Shown here one piece after another: positions 34,826 to 43,282 of a stretch of 64,000 bases of DNA. The notes beneath the pieces were generated by a model that saw only the letters and a program-made list of their open reading frames with translations, searched no databases and was not told the origin of the DNA. The DNA is taken from the NCBI GenBank assembly GCA_965200925.1, contig OZ241738.1:3410001-3474000 (forward strand). The letters run 5' to 3'. A program made the translations under genes and the position numbers. Every line of letters begins with the position of its first letter. Position 1 is the first letter of the stretch. This DNA is from WTGU01 sp965200925 (lineage in GTDB: Bacteria > Pseudomonadota > Alphaproteobacteria > UBA828).

Positions 34826-35287
34826 TCACCCCGCGCCGCCGGGCGCCCGGCATTCGATTCGGCCGATGGTCCCGGTCCTGTCGCTCACGGCGATGCGGAA
34901 CGCGCGCGCGGGCAGTTTTTCCCAGAGGCCGGAATCCAGGGTGGGGCAGGCGTTTTCCGGGCCGATCTCGCCCGGCCGCGCGGCTTGGCCGTGGCGGCCG
35001 CTGGCGATGCCGGGTGCGAAGTGAAGCGATAGGGCGATGGCCCCGGTGTCGTCGCGGGCGATCTCACCGACTTCCCAGCCCGCAGGAAGGTCGTGCGAAC
35101 GGTAATGGCTCTCGAGCGCACGCAAGCCGGCCCGGACGTCGGGGGCGGCGTCCGCGCCGGCGCGGGGGCGGTCGAGCTGCCGGCCCGTCTCGTAGATCAC
35201 GACGAGGAGCAGGAGGAGGCCCACGACGACGCCGTAGCGGAGCCACCGCCGCTTCGTCGGAGGAGACTTGGGGGCGCCGTATCGCAC
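34826..35287 (-). CDS. Uncharacterised membrane-anchored protein
   Basis: 153 residues from the GTG at 35287, which has GGAAAG upstream. A basic N-terminus (PPTKRRWLRYG) leads into one hydrophobic span, VVVGLLLLLVVIYETG, followed by an exposed domain with SHDLPAGWEVGEIARDDTGA and a pair of cysteines (ENACPTLD ... IECRAPGG). The topology suggests a pseudopilin-like or periplasmic anchored protein. It converges on the Sel1 gene with two bases between them and diverges from the small gene at 35364. Confidence 0.6.
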   Translation of the reverse strand: MRYGAPKSPPTKRRWLRYGVVVGLLLLLVVIYETGRQLDRPRAGADAAPDVRAGLRALESHYRSHDLPAGWEVGEIARDDTGAIALSLHFAPGIASGRHGQAARPGEIGPENACPTLDSGLWEKLPARAFRIAVSDRTGTIGRIECRAPGGAG

Positions 35288-35363
35288 CGCCGTCTTTCCG
35301 TCGTATCCTGGCGGGCCGCGGCCCGCGCGGGGCCAGAATAGCCACCGAGGCCGGGAGAAGGAA

Positions 35364-35642
35364 ATGGCGAACGTCCCTCCGAGCGTCCAGCGCGAATTCG
35401 ACAAGCGCGACGAGACGATCCTCGCACTGGAGATGCTGACCGTCGATCAGGCGTGCCGCCTGCTCGCGCTGGAGGCCGTTCTCCGCGCGCTCCTGCCGGC
35501 GCGGAAGAAGCTTTCCACGGCCAGGATCGACGCTTACATCGCCGCCGCCGCCGCGCGGTTCCAGGATCGCTTCGAGGGCGACAGCGTCGCCGGCTTTACC
35601 GATCGGGCCAAGCGTATCGCGGCGGAATTGATCGAGTCGTAG
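35364..35642 (+). CDS. Small hypothetical helical protein
   Basis: 92 residues, MANVPPSVQREFDKRDETIL through DRAKRIAAELIES, predicted nearly all alpha-helical and soluble. ATG at 35364 follows GGGAGAAGGAA, a strong ribosome site. It diverges from the membrane-anchored gene and converges with pcp 16 bases downstream. I recognise no family. Confidence 0.65.
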   Translation: MANVPPSVQREFDKRDETILALEMLTVDQACRLLALEAVLRALLPARKKLSTARIDAYIAAAAARFQDRFEGDSVAGFTDRAKRIAAELIES

Positions 35643-35658
35643 CCGCCGGCACCGCGCG

Positions 35659-36321
35659 TCAATACCCTTTCGGCGGCCGGGCGATGTCGGTTTCCAGACG
35701 GGCGGAGGCGGCGATGGCCGCGTCGACCGCGTCCGCCATCAGATCGACACTCATCGACGCGAACTCGTGCTCGGGATAAGCCGCTTTGGCGACATAGCCC
35801 GGGCTGCACGGGACGTGGATGAAGCCCGCCTTTGTCGCGAGCGCCTTCGTCCGGGAGAGGTGCAGCGCCGTGTACATGATCTGGTTGCACAGATAGGTCG
35901 AGGCGGTATTCGACACCTTCGCCGGGATCGCCCGGTCGGTCATCTCCCGCACGATCGCCTTGACCGGCAGCGTCGCACGGTAGGCGAAGGGGCCGTCGGC
36001 GAAGATCGGTTCGTCGACGGGTTGGGCGGCGGCGTTATCCGGAACCGGAAAGTCCATGACGTTGGCCGCCGTCCGCTCGACCGCGACGACCGCGCTGCCC
36101 GGATAGAGTCCGAGGCTGATCCATATGTCGGGCCGGTGCGCCTCCAGGGCTTCGTCCACCAGCGCGGGGATGGCAGCGCTGTCCACGGGCACGCGCAGGG
36201 TGGTCAGTTCGACATCCGGAAAGTTCCGGGCGCGGGCCCGGTCGAGCAGTGCGAGTGTCGGGTTCTCGCTGGCGTGAGACCAAGGCTCGTAGCCGGTCAG
36301 AACCACCCGCTTCGCCGCCAT
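35659..36321 (-). CDS. pcp: Pyroglutamyl-peptidase I (pyrrolidone-carboxylate peptidase)
   Basis: Cysteine peptidase (C15) removing N-terminal pyroglutamate from peptides in the cytosol. 220 residues; it opens VVLTGYEPWSHASENPT (family GFEPF-x-NPS), the glutamate follows in VAVERTAANVMDF, the catalytic cysteine is in VSNTASTYLCNQIMY and the histidine in GFIHVPCSP. Start ATG at 36321. Its product, 5-oxoproline, links it in principle to the pxpB/pxpC-like genes and to hyuA/hyuB elsewhere in the window. Confidence 0.88.
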   Translation of the reverse strand: MAAKRVVLTGYEPWSHASENPTLALLDRARARNFPDVELTTLRVPVDSAAIPALVDEALEAHRPDIWISLGLYPGSAVVAVERTAANVMDFPVPDNAAAQPVDEPIFADGPFAYRATLPVKAIVREMTDRAIPAKVSNTASTYLCNQIMYTALHLSRTKALATKAGFIHVPCSPGYVAKAAYPEHEFASMSVDLMADAVDAAIAASARLETDIARPPKGY

Positions 36322-36491
36322 GACGCCCCTCCCCGCGTGACCAAACCGCCGCAGCCTCCCCCGTTTCGCCTGCCGCCGCAACACCCTCGCCCGACGGAAG
36401 GTCGTTTTTCTTCGAGGTGCGCGGACCTGCGCGGCCGAGCTATTTGGCGGAGGGCGGGGCAGGCGCATAATGGGCGCGCGTTGGAGGGACG

Positions 36492-37292
36492 ATGCCGCGA
36501 TTCGCCGCCAATCTCAGCTTCCTGTTTCAGGAACTGCCGTTCCTGGATCGCTTCGACGCGGCGCGAAAGGCCGGCTTCGAGGCCGTCGAATATCTGTTTC
36601 CCTACGACCACGACCCGGCGGAGGTCGCGGCGCGGCTCAATGCCAACGGGCTGACCCAGGCGTTGTTCAACCTGCCGCCCGGCGACTGGCAGGCCGGCGA
36701 GCGCGGCCTCGCGGCGCTGCCAGGGCGCGAGGCCGATTTCCGCGCATCGGTGGAGGACGCCTTGCGCTACGCCGAGTCGCTCGGTTGCGAACGGCTCCAC
36801 GTGATGGCCGGCGTCGTGCCGGCGGGCGAAGACGCGCGGCCCTACGAGGAGACCTATGTCGCGAACCTCGCCTTCGCCGCCCGCGCCTTGCAAGGCGCCG
36901 GTGTGCGCGCGCTCATCGAGCCGCTCAATGCGACCGACATGCCCGGTTATCTCCTCTCGACCAGCGGGCAGGCCCGGCGGGTGGTGGAGACGGTGGGCAG
37001 CGACAATCTGTTCCTCCAATACGACCTCTATCATCGCCAGATCATGGAAGGGAACCTGGCCGCCGGCTTCGCGCACCACCACCCGATCATCGCCCATATC
37101 CAGATCGCCGGCGTGCCGGGCCGCCATGAACCGAGTCTGGGCGAGATCAATTACCCCTACCTCTTCAACCTGATCGACGAGTCGGGCTATGATGGCTGGG
37201 TCGGCTGCGAATACCGGCCGCTTCGCGGCACGCTGAAGGGCCTGGACTGGCTCGCGGCCTACGGCATCGGTGCGCCTGGAGGCGACAAGTAG
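36492..37292 (+). CDS. hyi: Hydroxypyruvate isomerase family protein
   Basis: 266-residue TIM-barrel isomerase (xylose-isomerase-like). Family features are ANLSFLFQELPFLDRFDAA at the N-terminus, AGFEAVEYLFPY, LIEPLNATDMPGYLL, FLQYDLYHRQIMEGNL with the metal-site acidic residues, and VGCEYRPLRGT. Acts on hydroxypyruvate/tartronate semialdehyde or on 2-oxo-tetronate; the two cannot be told apart here. It precedes the ABC binding-protein gene by 21 bases, so they may share a transcript. Confidence 0.87.
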   Translation: MPRFAANLSFLFQELPFLDRFDAARKAGFEAVEYLFPYDHDPAEVAARLNANGLTQALFNLPPGDWQAGERGLAALPGREADFRASVEDALRYAESLGCERLHVMAGVVPAGEDARPYEETYVANLAFAARALQGAGVRALIEPLNATDMPGYLLSTSGQARRVVETVGSDNLFLQYDLYHRQIMEGNLAAGFAHHHPIIAHIQIAGVPGRHEPSLGEINYPYLFNLIDESGYDGWVGCEYRPLRGTLKGLDWLAAYGIGAPGGDK

Positions 37293-37313
37293 GGACAAGG
37301 AAGGGACGCGATC

Positions 37314-38522
37314 ATGAGGACGGGAAGATGGGCGGCGTGCGCCACGGCCGCCGCGGTGCTCTGCCTGGGGCTGGCACCGGTCGCCAAGGCCGACGGCCAC
37401 GAAGTGAAGATCGGGGTCATCCTCGGGTTTACGGGCCCGATCGAGTCGTTGACCCCCGGCATGGCGGCATCGGCGGAGCTGGCCATGAAGGAGATTTCGG
37501 ATTCGGGCGCCTTTCTCGGTGGCAAGGTCCTGGTGCCGGTGCGGGGCGATTCGACCTGCATCGACGCCGCCGCGGCGACCGCCGCCGCGGAGCGCCTGGT
37601 CGCGGCCGAGGGGGTCGCCGCGATCTACGGCGCCGATTGCTCCGGCGTCACCACCGCGGTCGCCAACAACGTCGCGATCCCGAACGGCGTGGTCATGATC
37701 TCGCCTTCGGCCACGTCGCCCGCGCTCTCGACGATCGAGGACAACGGCCTCTTCTTCCGCACCGCGCCATCGGACGCGCGGCAGGGCCAGGTGCTGGCCG
37801 GGATCGTCAAGGAGCGCGGCATCGACAGCGTCGCGATCACCTACACCAACAACGACTACGGCAAGGGGCTCGAAAGCAGCTTCGCGGCGGCGTTCGCGAA
37901 TCTCGGAGGCAGCGTCGAGATCTCGGCGGCGCACGAGGACGGCAAGGGCGATTATTCCGCCGAGGTCGGCGCGCTCGCCGCCTCGGGCGCGGAGCATCTC
38001 GTCGTCTTCGGCTACGTCGACCAGGGCGGCAAGGGCATCATCCAGGCTGCCCTCGACACCGGCGCGTTCGGGAATTTCATCCTTGCCGACGGGATGATCG
38101 GCGAGTCGCTGATCGAGAACATCGGCGCCGGCCTCGAAGGCGCGTTCGGCACGTTGCCGGGCTCGGAGTCGGAGGGCGCCGGGATGTTCGTCGAATTCGC
38201 GGAGGCCAATGGGGTCGATGGCGACGGGCCGTTTCGCGGCGAGTCCTACGACGCCGCGGCGCTGCTCGCGCTCGCCATGCAGGCGGCCGGCTCGGCCGAT
38301 CGGGGCGCCATCCAGCCCCACGTCATGGCCGTCGCCAACGCGCCGGGCGAGCAGATCATGCCGGGCCAGCTCGCGAAGGCGCTCCGCATCCTGGCCGACG
38401 GCGGCGCGGTCGACTATATCGGCGCGAGCGCGGTCGAGCTCAGCGAGGTGGGAGAGGCCGCCGGTTCCTACAAGGAGATCGAGGTCGAGGGCGGCGCGTT
38501 CGTGACGAAATCCGTCCGTTAG
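37314..38522 (+). CDS. Branched-chain amino-acid type ABC transporter substrate-binding protein
   Basis: 402 residues with a Sec signal peptide (ATAAAVLCLGLAPVAKADGH) and a Peripla_BP_6 body: KIGVILGFTGPIESLTPGMA, AIYGADCSGVTTAVAN, FRTAPSDARQGQVLAG and ITYTNNDYGKGLESSF. First gene of a five-gene importer continuing to 42437. Ligand unknown; the adjacent hydroxypyruvate isomerase family gene gives only a weak hint. Confidence 0.92.
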   Translation: MRTGRWAACATAAAVLCLGLAPVAKADGHEVKIGVILGFTGPIESLTPGMAASAELAMKEISDSGAFLGGKVLVPVRGDSTCIDAAAATAAAERLVAAEGVAAIYGADCSGVTTAVANNVAIPNGVVMISPSATSPALSTIEDNGLFFRTAPSDARQGQVLAGIVKERGIDSVAITYTNNDYGKGLESSFAAAFANLGGSVEISAAHEDGKGDYSAEVGALAASGAEHLVVFGYVDQGGKGIIQAALDTGAFGNFILADGMIGESLIENIGAGLEGAFGTLPGSESEGAGMFVEFAEANGVDGDGPFRGESYDAAALLALAMQAAGSADRGAIQPHVMAVANAPGEQIMPGQLAKALRILADGGAVDYIGASAVELSEVGEAAGSYKEIEVEGGAFVTKSVR

Positions 38523-38535
38523 GCCAGGGGCGCGG

Positions 38536-38570
38536 GGAGGCGGCCCGAGCGGCGCGGGCCGCCTCCGTTT
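38536..38570 (+). terminator. Strong stem-loop between the binding-protein gene and the ATPase gene
   Basis: A perfect 12-bp stem (GGAGGCGGCCCG and CGGGCCGCCTCC) with a seven-base loop is followed by GTTT. It starts 14 bases after the binding-protein stop and ends before the GTG of the next gene. Its place suggests partial termination or mRNA protection, raising binding-protein level above the membrane components. Confidence 0.6.
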
Positions 38571-38587
38571 CGCCCGAACGCCGGGCC

Positions 38588-39409
38588 GTGGAAGAGGCAC
38601 TGCGGCCGGCGCGCGGCGGTGCCCGGCCGCTGGCGGCGATCCGGGTCGAGAACCTTCGCAAGCATTTCGGCGGGATCCACGCCGTCGACGGCGTGAGCCT
38701 GGAGATCGCCGAAGGGTCGATCACCGGGCTGATCGGTCCCAACGGCGCTGGCAAGACGACCTTGTTCAACCTCATCGCCGGGGTCTTCGCGCCTTCCGGC
38801 GGCAAGGTCTATCTCCAGGGCGAGGACGTCACCCGGCTGGAGCCGCATGCGCTCTTCCACAAGGGCGTGGCGCGGACCTTCCAGATCGCCCACGAGTTCA
38901 CGAGCCTCACCGTCCTCGAGAACCTGATGGCGGTGCCCGGCGGCCAGGCTGGGGAGACCCTCTTCAGCGCCTGGTTCCGCCCCGGCCTCGTGCGCGCGCA
39001 GGAGGCGGCGATCCGACGCCGGGCCGAGGACGTGGCGCGCTTCCTCGATCTCGCGGGCGTCGCCGATCAACGCGCGGGCGCCCTTTCGGGAGGGCAGAAG
39101 AAGCTGCTGGAGCTGGGCCGGGCCATGATGGCCGAGCCGCGAGTCGTGCTCCTCGACGAGGTCGGCGCCGGGGTCAACCGGACGCTCCTGAAGACCATCG
39201 GCGACGCGATCCTCCGGCTCAATCGGGAGCGCCGCTACACCTTCTGCATGATCGAGCACGACATGGAATTCATCTCGCGTCTGTGCCGGCGGGTCGTCGT
39301 CATGGCGGAGGGGGGGGTGCTGACCGAAGGCAGTCCGGAAGCGGTCAAGGCGGACCCGCGGGTGATCGAAGCCTGGCTCGGCCGGGGCCGGCGCGACGGC
39401 GCGCCATGA
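38588..39409 (+). CDS. ABC transporter ATP-binding protein (LivG-like)
   Basis: 273-residue ATPase. Walker A GPNGAGKTTLF, signature ALSGGQKKLLELGRAM, H-loop MIEHDMEF. The Walker B region reads VVLLDEVGAGVNRTLL, with VGAG where PTAG is usual; the catalytic glutamate is retained. GTG start at 38588 just after the stem-loop. The stop overlaps the next start (ATGA). Confidence 0.9.
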   Translation: MEEALRPARGGARPLAAIRVENLRKHFGGIHAVDGVSLEIAEGSITGLIGPNGAGKTTLFNLIAGVFAPSGGKVYLQGEDVTRLEPHALFHKGVARTFQIAHEFTSLTVLENLMAVPGGQAGETLFSAWFRPGLVRAQEAAIRRRAEDVARFLDLAGVADQRAGALSGGQKKLLELGRAMMAEPRVVLLDEVGAGVNRTLLKTIGDAILRLNRERRYTFCMIEHDMEFISRLCRRVVVMAEGGVLTEGSPEAVKADPRVIEAWLGRGRRDGAP

Positions 39410-40110
39410 GCTTCCTGGTCGGTGAAGGGATGACCGGCGGCTACGGCGGCGTGGACATCCTTCGCAGCTGCACGATCTCGGTGGAGCAGGGCGAGGTGGC
39501 GGTCATCGTCGGGCCGAACGGCGCCGGCAAGTCGACCGCCATGAAGGCGATCTTCGGCTTGGTGCGGCTTCGCGAAGGCGCGGTCCGGCTGGAGGGCGAG
39601 GACATCACCCGGCTCAGCCCGCAGGCGCGCGTCCGCAAGGGAATGGGCTTCGTGCCCCAGGAGCGGAACGTCTTCGCCACCATGACCGTCCAGGAGAACC
39701 TGGAGATGGGGGCCTATATCCGGGACGACGACATCGGCGACACGATGGCGCGGGTCTTCGACCTGTTTCCGGTGCTGAAGGAAAAGCGCCACCAGCCGGC
39801 CGGCGAGCTCTCCGGGGGCCAGCGCCAGCAGGTGGCGGTGGGGCGGGCGCTCATGACCGGCCCCCGGCTGCTGATGCTGGACGAGCCGACCGCCGGCGTC
39901 GCGCCGCGCGTCATGGACGATCTGTTCGACCGCATCCTGGAAATCCGGGAGACCGGCATCGCCGTCCTCATGGTGGAGCAGAACGCCGCACAGGCGCTCT
40001 CCATCGCCGACAGGGGGTACGTGCTGGTCACCGGCGAGAACCGCCACACGGATTCCGGCGAGGCCCTGCTCTCCGACCCCGACGTGCGCCGATCCTTCCT
40101 CGGGGGATAG
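39406..40110 (+). CDS. ABC transporter ATP-binding protein (LivF-like)
   Basis: 234-residue second ATPase: Walker A GPNGAGKSTAM, signature ELSGGQRQQVAVGRAL, Walker B LLMLDEPTAGVAP and H-loop MVEQNA. ATG overlaps the preceding stop. It is followed three bases later by the first permease gene of the same importer. Confidence 0.92.
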   Translation: MSFLVGEGMTGGYGGVDILRSCTISVEQGEVAVIVGPNGAGKSTAMKAIFGLVRLREGAVRLEGEDITRLSPQARVRKGMGFVPQERNVFATMTVQENLEMGAYIRDDDIGDTMARVFDLFPVLKEKRHQPAGELSGGQRQQVAVGRALMTGPRLLMLDEPTAGVAPRVMDDLFDRILEIRETGIAVLMVEQNAAQALSIADRGYVLVTGENRHTDSGEALLSDPDVRRSFLGG

Positions 40111-40113
40111 CCC

Positions 40114-41127
40114 ATGGGCGACGTCGTGAACGCGGTCGTCCTGCTGGCGAACTTCGTCATCGTGCCGAGCTTGGCCTACGGCTCCCAGCTCGCCCTGGGT
40201 GCCCTCGGCGTCACCCTGATTTTCGGCATCCTGCGTTTCGCCAATTTCGCCCACGGCAACCTCATGGCGTTCGGCGCCATGTTCGTTCTTCTCGCGACGT
40301 GGTGGTTCCAGGGGATGGGCGTCGGCATTGCGCCGCTGCCGACCGCGCTGCTCGCCCTACCTTTCGGGATTCTGGCCGCGGTCGCCGCGAGTCTGGCCGC
40401 GGATCGTCTCGTCTTCCGCTTCTACCGGCGCCGCAAGAGCCCGGCCGTCATTCTCATGGTCGCCTCCACCGGCGTGATGTTCGTGCTGGGGGGCGTCGTC
40501 CGCTTCGTCGTCGGGCCGGACGACCGGCGCCTGGGCGACGGCGCCCGGTTCCTGGTGAAGGCCTCCGAGTTCAAGGCCGCCACCGGGTTGAAGGAGGGCC
40601 TGTCAATCAAGCTGTCGCAGGGGCTCACGGTCGGCGTCACCGTTCTGGCGGTGGCCGGGCTGTTCTGGTTCCTGCGGAAATCGCGGGCGGGCAAGGCGAT
40701 GCGCGCCTATTCGGACAACGAAGACCTGGCGCTGCTGTCGGGCGTCAGCCCGGATCGCGTGGTCTTTCACGCCTGGCTCATCGCCGGTGCCCTGGCCGCT
40801 CTCGCCGGCACCATGTACGGCATCGACAAGAGCTTCAAGCCGTTCACCTATTTCCAGCTCCTGCTGCCCATCTTCGCGGCGGCGATTCTCGGCGGGATCG
40901 GCCAGCCGGTGGGCGCGGTGGTCGGCGGCTTCGTCGTGGCGGCGTCCGAGACGACGATGACATACGCCTACAGGAAGTTCCTGCGTTACCTCCTTCCCGA
41001 AGGCTGGGAGCCGCGCGGCCTCGTGCAGCTCCTGTCCACCGATTACAAGTTCGCGATCAGCTTCGTCATCCTGGTGGTTGTGCTCCTGGTCCGTCCGACC
41101 GGGATCTTCAGGGGGCGGGTGCTGTGA
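40114..41127 (+). CDS. Branched-chain amino-acid type ABC transporter permease (LivH-like)
   Basis: 337-residue inner-membrane protein. Characteristic segments are LGALGVTLIFGILRFANFAH at the N-terminus and GTMYGIDKSFKPFTYFQLLL plus AAILGGIGQPVGAVVGGFVV in the C-terminal half. Its stop overlaps the GTG of the next permease (GTGA). Gene order SBP-LivG-LivF-LivH-LivM differs from the dimethylformamidase-linked importer, where permeases come first. Confidence 0.92.
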   Translation: MGDVVNAVVLLANFVIVPSLAYGSQLALGALGVTLIFGILRFANFAHGNLMAFGAMFVLLATWWFQGMGVGIAPLPTALLALPFGILAAVAASLAADRLVFRFYRRRKSPAVILMVASTGVMFVLGGVVRFVVGPDDRRLGDGARFLVKASEFKAATGLKEGLSIKLSQGLTVGVTVLAVAGLFWFLRKSRAGKAMRAYSDNEDLALLSGVSPDRVVFHAWLIAGALAALAGTMYGIDKSFKPFTYFQLLLPIFAAAILGGIGQPVGAVVGGFVVAASETTMTYAYRKFLRYLLPEGWEPRGLVQLLSTDYKFAISFVILVVVLLVRPTGIFRGRVL

Positions 41128-42437
41128 AGCCCGCGCTCCGCAACCCGGTGCTCTTCGCCGGCATGGCGGTGCTCCTGGTCGCCGTCGGCCTGGGCCAGTC
41201 CTGGTCGGTGAGTATCTCGATTCTCAATCTCTGCCTGATCTCGGCGATCATGGCACTCGGCCTCAACATGCAATGGGGATATGCCGGCCTTTTCAACGTC
41301 GGCGTGATGGGCTTCGCCGCCCTGGGCGGGCTGGCCGGGGTTCTCGTCTCCCGTCCGCCGGTGGCGGAAGCCTGGGCGGCGGGCGGTGCGGGCCTGGGCT
41401 TCGCGCTGGCCGTGCTGGCCGGGGTGATCGTCCTGGTCGCGCTCCTGCGCCGCCGGCTGCCGCCGGGGCCTCTGCGCGCGGCGGCGACGGCGGCGGTGCT
41501 GGTCGCCGGGTTCTTTCTCGCCCGCGGTTTCTTCGACCCGGCGGTCGAAGCCATCGAGCGCGTGGACAGCGCGAAGACCGGGTATCTCGGCGGGGCCGGC
41601 CTGCCGATCGTGCTGTCCTGGGCGGTCGGCGGCGCGTTCGCCGCAGGCGCGGCCTGGCTCATCGGCAAGATCGCGCTCGGCCTCCGGGCGGATTATTTCG
41701 CCATCGCCACCCTCGGCATTTCCGAGATCGTCATCGCCGTCATCAAGAACGAATACTGGCTCAGCCGGGGCGTGAAGAACGTCACCGGCCTCGACCGGCC
41801 TGTCCCTTACGAAATCGACCTCCAGGGCAGCCCCTGGTTCCTCGACCTCGTCCATTGGCTGGGCGCGGATGCGGCCGAAGGATCGAGCGTCTTCGTGAAG
41901 CTGTGCTACGCGCTTCTGTTCACGCTGGTTCTCGCGGTGCTCCTGTGGCTCGCGGAGCGCGCGTTGAAATCGCCGTGGGGCCGCATGATGCGCGCCATCC
42001 GAGACAACGAGCAGGCGGCCCAGGCCATGGGCAAGGACGTGACCCGGCGCCACTTGCAGATCTTCGTGCTGGGTGCGGCGGTCATCGGCGGTGCCGGCGC
42101 CATGCTGACGACGCTCGACGGGCAGTTTACGCCGGGCAGCTACCAGCCGCTGCGCTTCACCTTCCTCATCTGGATCATGGTGATCGTCGGCGGGTCGGGC
42201 AACAACTGGGGGGCGGTGTTCGGCGGCTTCCTCGTCTGGTTCGTGTGGATCGAGGCCGAGCCCGCCGGGTTCTGGCTGATGGACGCGGTGACCTCCGGCT
42301 TGGCCGCCGAGGACCCGCTGCGAGTCCACCTGCTCGAAAGCGCGGCCTATATGCGCCACATCGTCATGGGCGCGATCCTGCTCGTCGTCATGCGGTTCGG
42401 CCCGCGCGGCCTGATCCCGGAGCGGCACGGGCGTTGA
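41124..42437 (+). CDS. Branched-chain amino-acid type ABC transporter permease (LivM-like)
   Basis: 437-residue permease with about ten hydrophobic segments. Family features: IMALGLNMQWGYAGLFNVG, GLRADYFAIATLGISEIVIA, MMRAIRDNEQAAQAMGKDVT and the C-terminal MRFGPRGLIPER. Longer than typical LivM because of an insertion around residues 70-165 that is hydrophobic and alanine-rich. GTG start inside the LivH stop. Confidence 0.9.
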   Translation: MKPALRNPVLFAGMAVLLVAVGLGQSWSVSISILNLCLISAIMALGLNMQWGYAGLFNVGVMGFAALGGLAGVLVSRPPVAEAWAAGGAGLGFALAVLAGVIVLVALLRRRLPPGPLRAAATAAVLVAGFFLARGFFDPAVEAIERVDSAKTGYLGGAGLPIVLSWAVGGAFAAGAAWLIGKIALGLRADYFAIATLGISEIVIAVIKNEYWLSRGVKNVTGLDRPVPYEIDLQGSPWFLDLVHWLGADAAEGSSVFVKLCYALLFTLVLAVLLWLAERALKSPWGRMMRAIRDNEQAAQAMGKDVTRRHLQIFVLGAAVIGGAGAMLTTLDGQFTPGSYQPLRFTFLIWIMVIVGGSGNNWGAVFGGFLVWFVWIEAEPAGFWLMDAVTSGLAAEDPLRVHLLESAAYMRHIVMGAILLVVMRFGPRGLIPERHGR

Positions 42438-42453
42438 CGGGGGAGGCGGCCCG

Positions 42454-43101
42454 TCAGAGCGCCGCGAGGGCGTCGGCGATCGGCGTCTCGCCCGCGATCA
42501 TCTCGAAGGTCTTCTCGACGGTGTTGTCGCGGGCCAGGCAATCGACCAGCACCCGCGCCACGTCTTCGCGGCTCACGGAATGGGTGTCCTTGGCGATGGC
42601 GCCGAGGTCGTCGCCCGTGGTGATCGCGCCCGTGCCGGGCTCCCTCGTGAGGAATCCCGGGCGCAGGATGGTGTAGTCGAGGCCGCTCCCCCGAAGGTGG
42701 CGGTCGGCGGCGGCCTTGGCCACGAAATAATGCCGCAGGCTCTCCGGCCCGCGTTCCGGCGCGTCGACCGCGATCGAGCTCAGCATGACGAAGCGGCGGA
42801 CGTTCATGCGCACGCATGTGTCGATCATCGCCATGGCGCCGTTCCGGTCCACGTCGATGGTCTTTTCCGGCCCCGTCCGCGCGCCCGAGCCCGCCGCGAA
42901 GATGGCGGCGCGGCATCCGCGAACGGCGTAGCCCACCGGTTTCTCCAGGTCGCCGATCCGGCATTCGGCGCCGAGCGCTGCGAGCGCCTCGCGCTGTGCC
43001 GCATCCCGGATCATGGCGACCGGCCGGTGCCCGGCCGCCTTCAGCATCCCGAGCACGATCCGCCCGGTCAGCCCGTTCGCTCCCGCGACCACTACCCGCA
43101 T
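42454..43101 (-). CDS. NAD(P)-binding SDR-type protein (atypical, NmrA/BLVRB-like)
   Basis: 215-residue Rossmann protein. The dinucleotide motif is VVVAGANGLTGRIVLGML, and the later VMLSSIAVDAP, HYFVAKAAADRHLRGSG and YTILRPGFLTREPGTG match the small atypical SDR group. The ATG at 43101 has GGGAGG upstream; a start 10 codons earlier is less likely. It converges on the importer operon and diverges from eno. Substrate unknown. Confidence 0.82.
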   Translation of the reverse strand: MRVVVAGANGLTGRIVLGMLKAAGHRPVAMIRDAAQREALAALGAECRIGDLEKPVGYAVRGCRAAIFAAGSGARTGPEKTIDVDRNGAMAMIDTCVRMNVRRFVMLSSIAVDAPERGPESLRHYFVAKAAADRHLRGSGLDYTILRPGFLTREPGTGAITTGDDLGAIAKDTHSVSREDVARVLVDCLARDNTVEKTFEMIAGETPIADALAAL

Positions 43102-43282
43102 CGCCGCCTCCCTTCGCTGGCACCCCATCATGCCACTTTTTCAAGGGGCACAGGCCCTCCAGGCCCTCGTGTTTCTTCTTGCGCGCTTCGTACATGACGG
43201 CCGGCCGGGCGTGTCCTCGCCCTTGCTCGCCATGGGGGAGCTTGCCTATCAAGGGCGCCGGCTTTGGCGGGAAGGGAAGGTC

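Noticed and set aside
36297..38600. 767-codon minus-strand frame across hyi and a binding-protein gene
   Set aside because: Spans the ends of several real plus-strand genes and encodes repetitive Arg/Gly/Ala sequence with no motif.
38588..39409. Altered Walker B (LLDEVGAG) as sign of an inactive ATPase
   Set aside because: The aspartate and catalytic glutamate are retained and the signature motif is normal; only the D-loop-proximal residues differ.
43126..43282. In-frame N-terminal extension of enolase
   Set aside because: The extension has no enolase features, while the ATG at 43283 has a good ribosome site and starts at the conserved family N-terminus.
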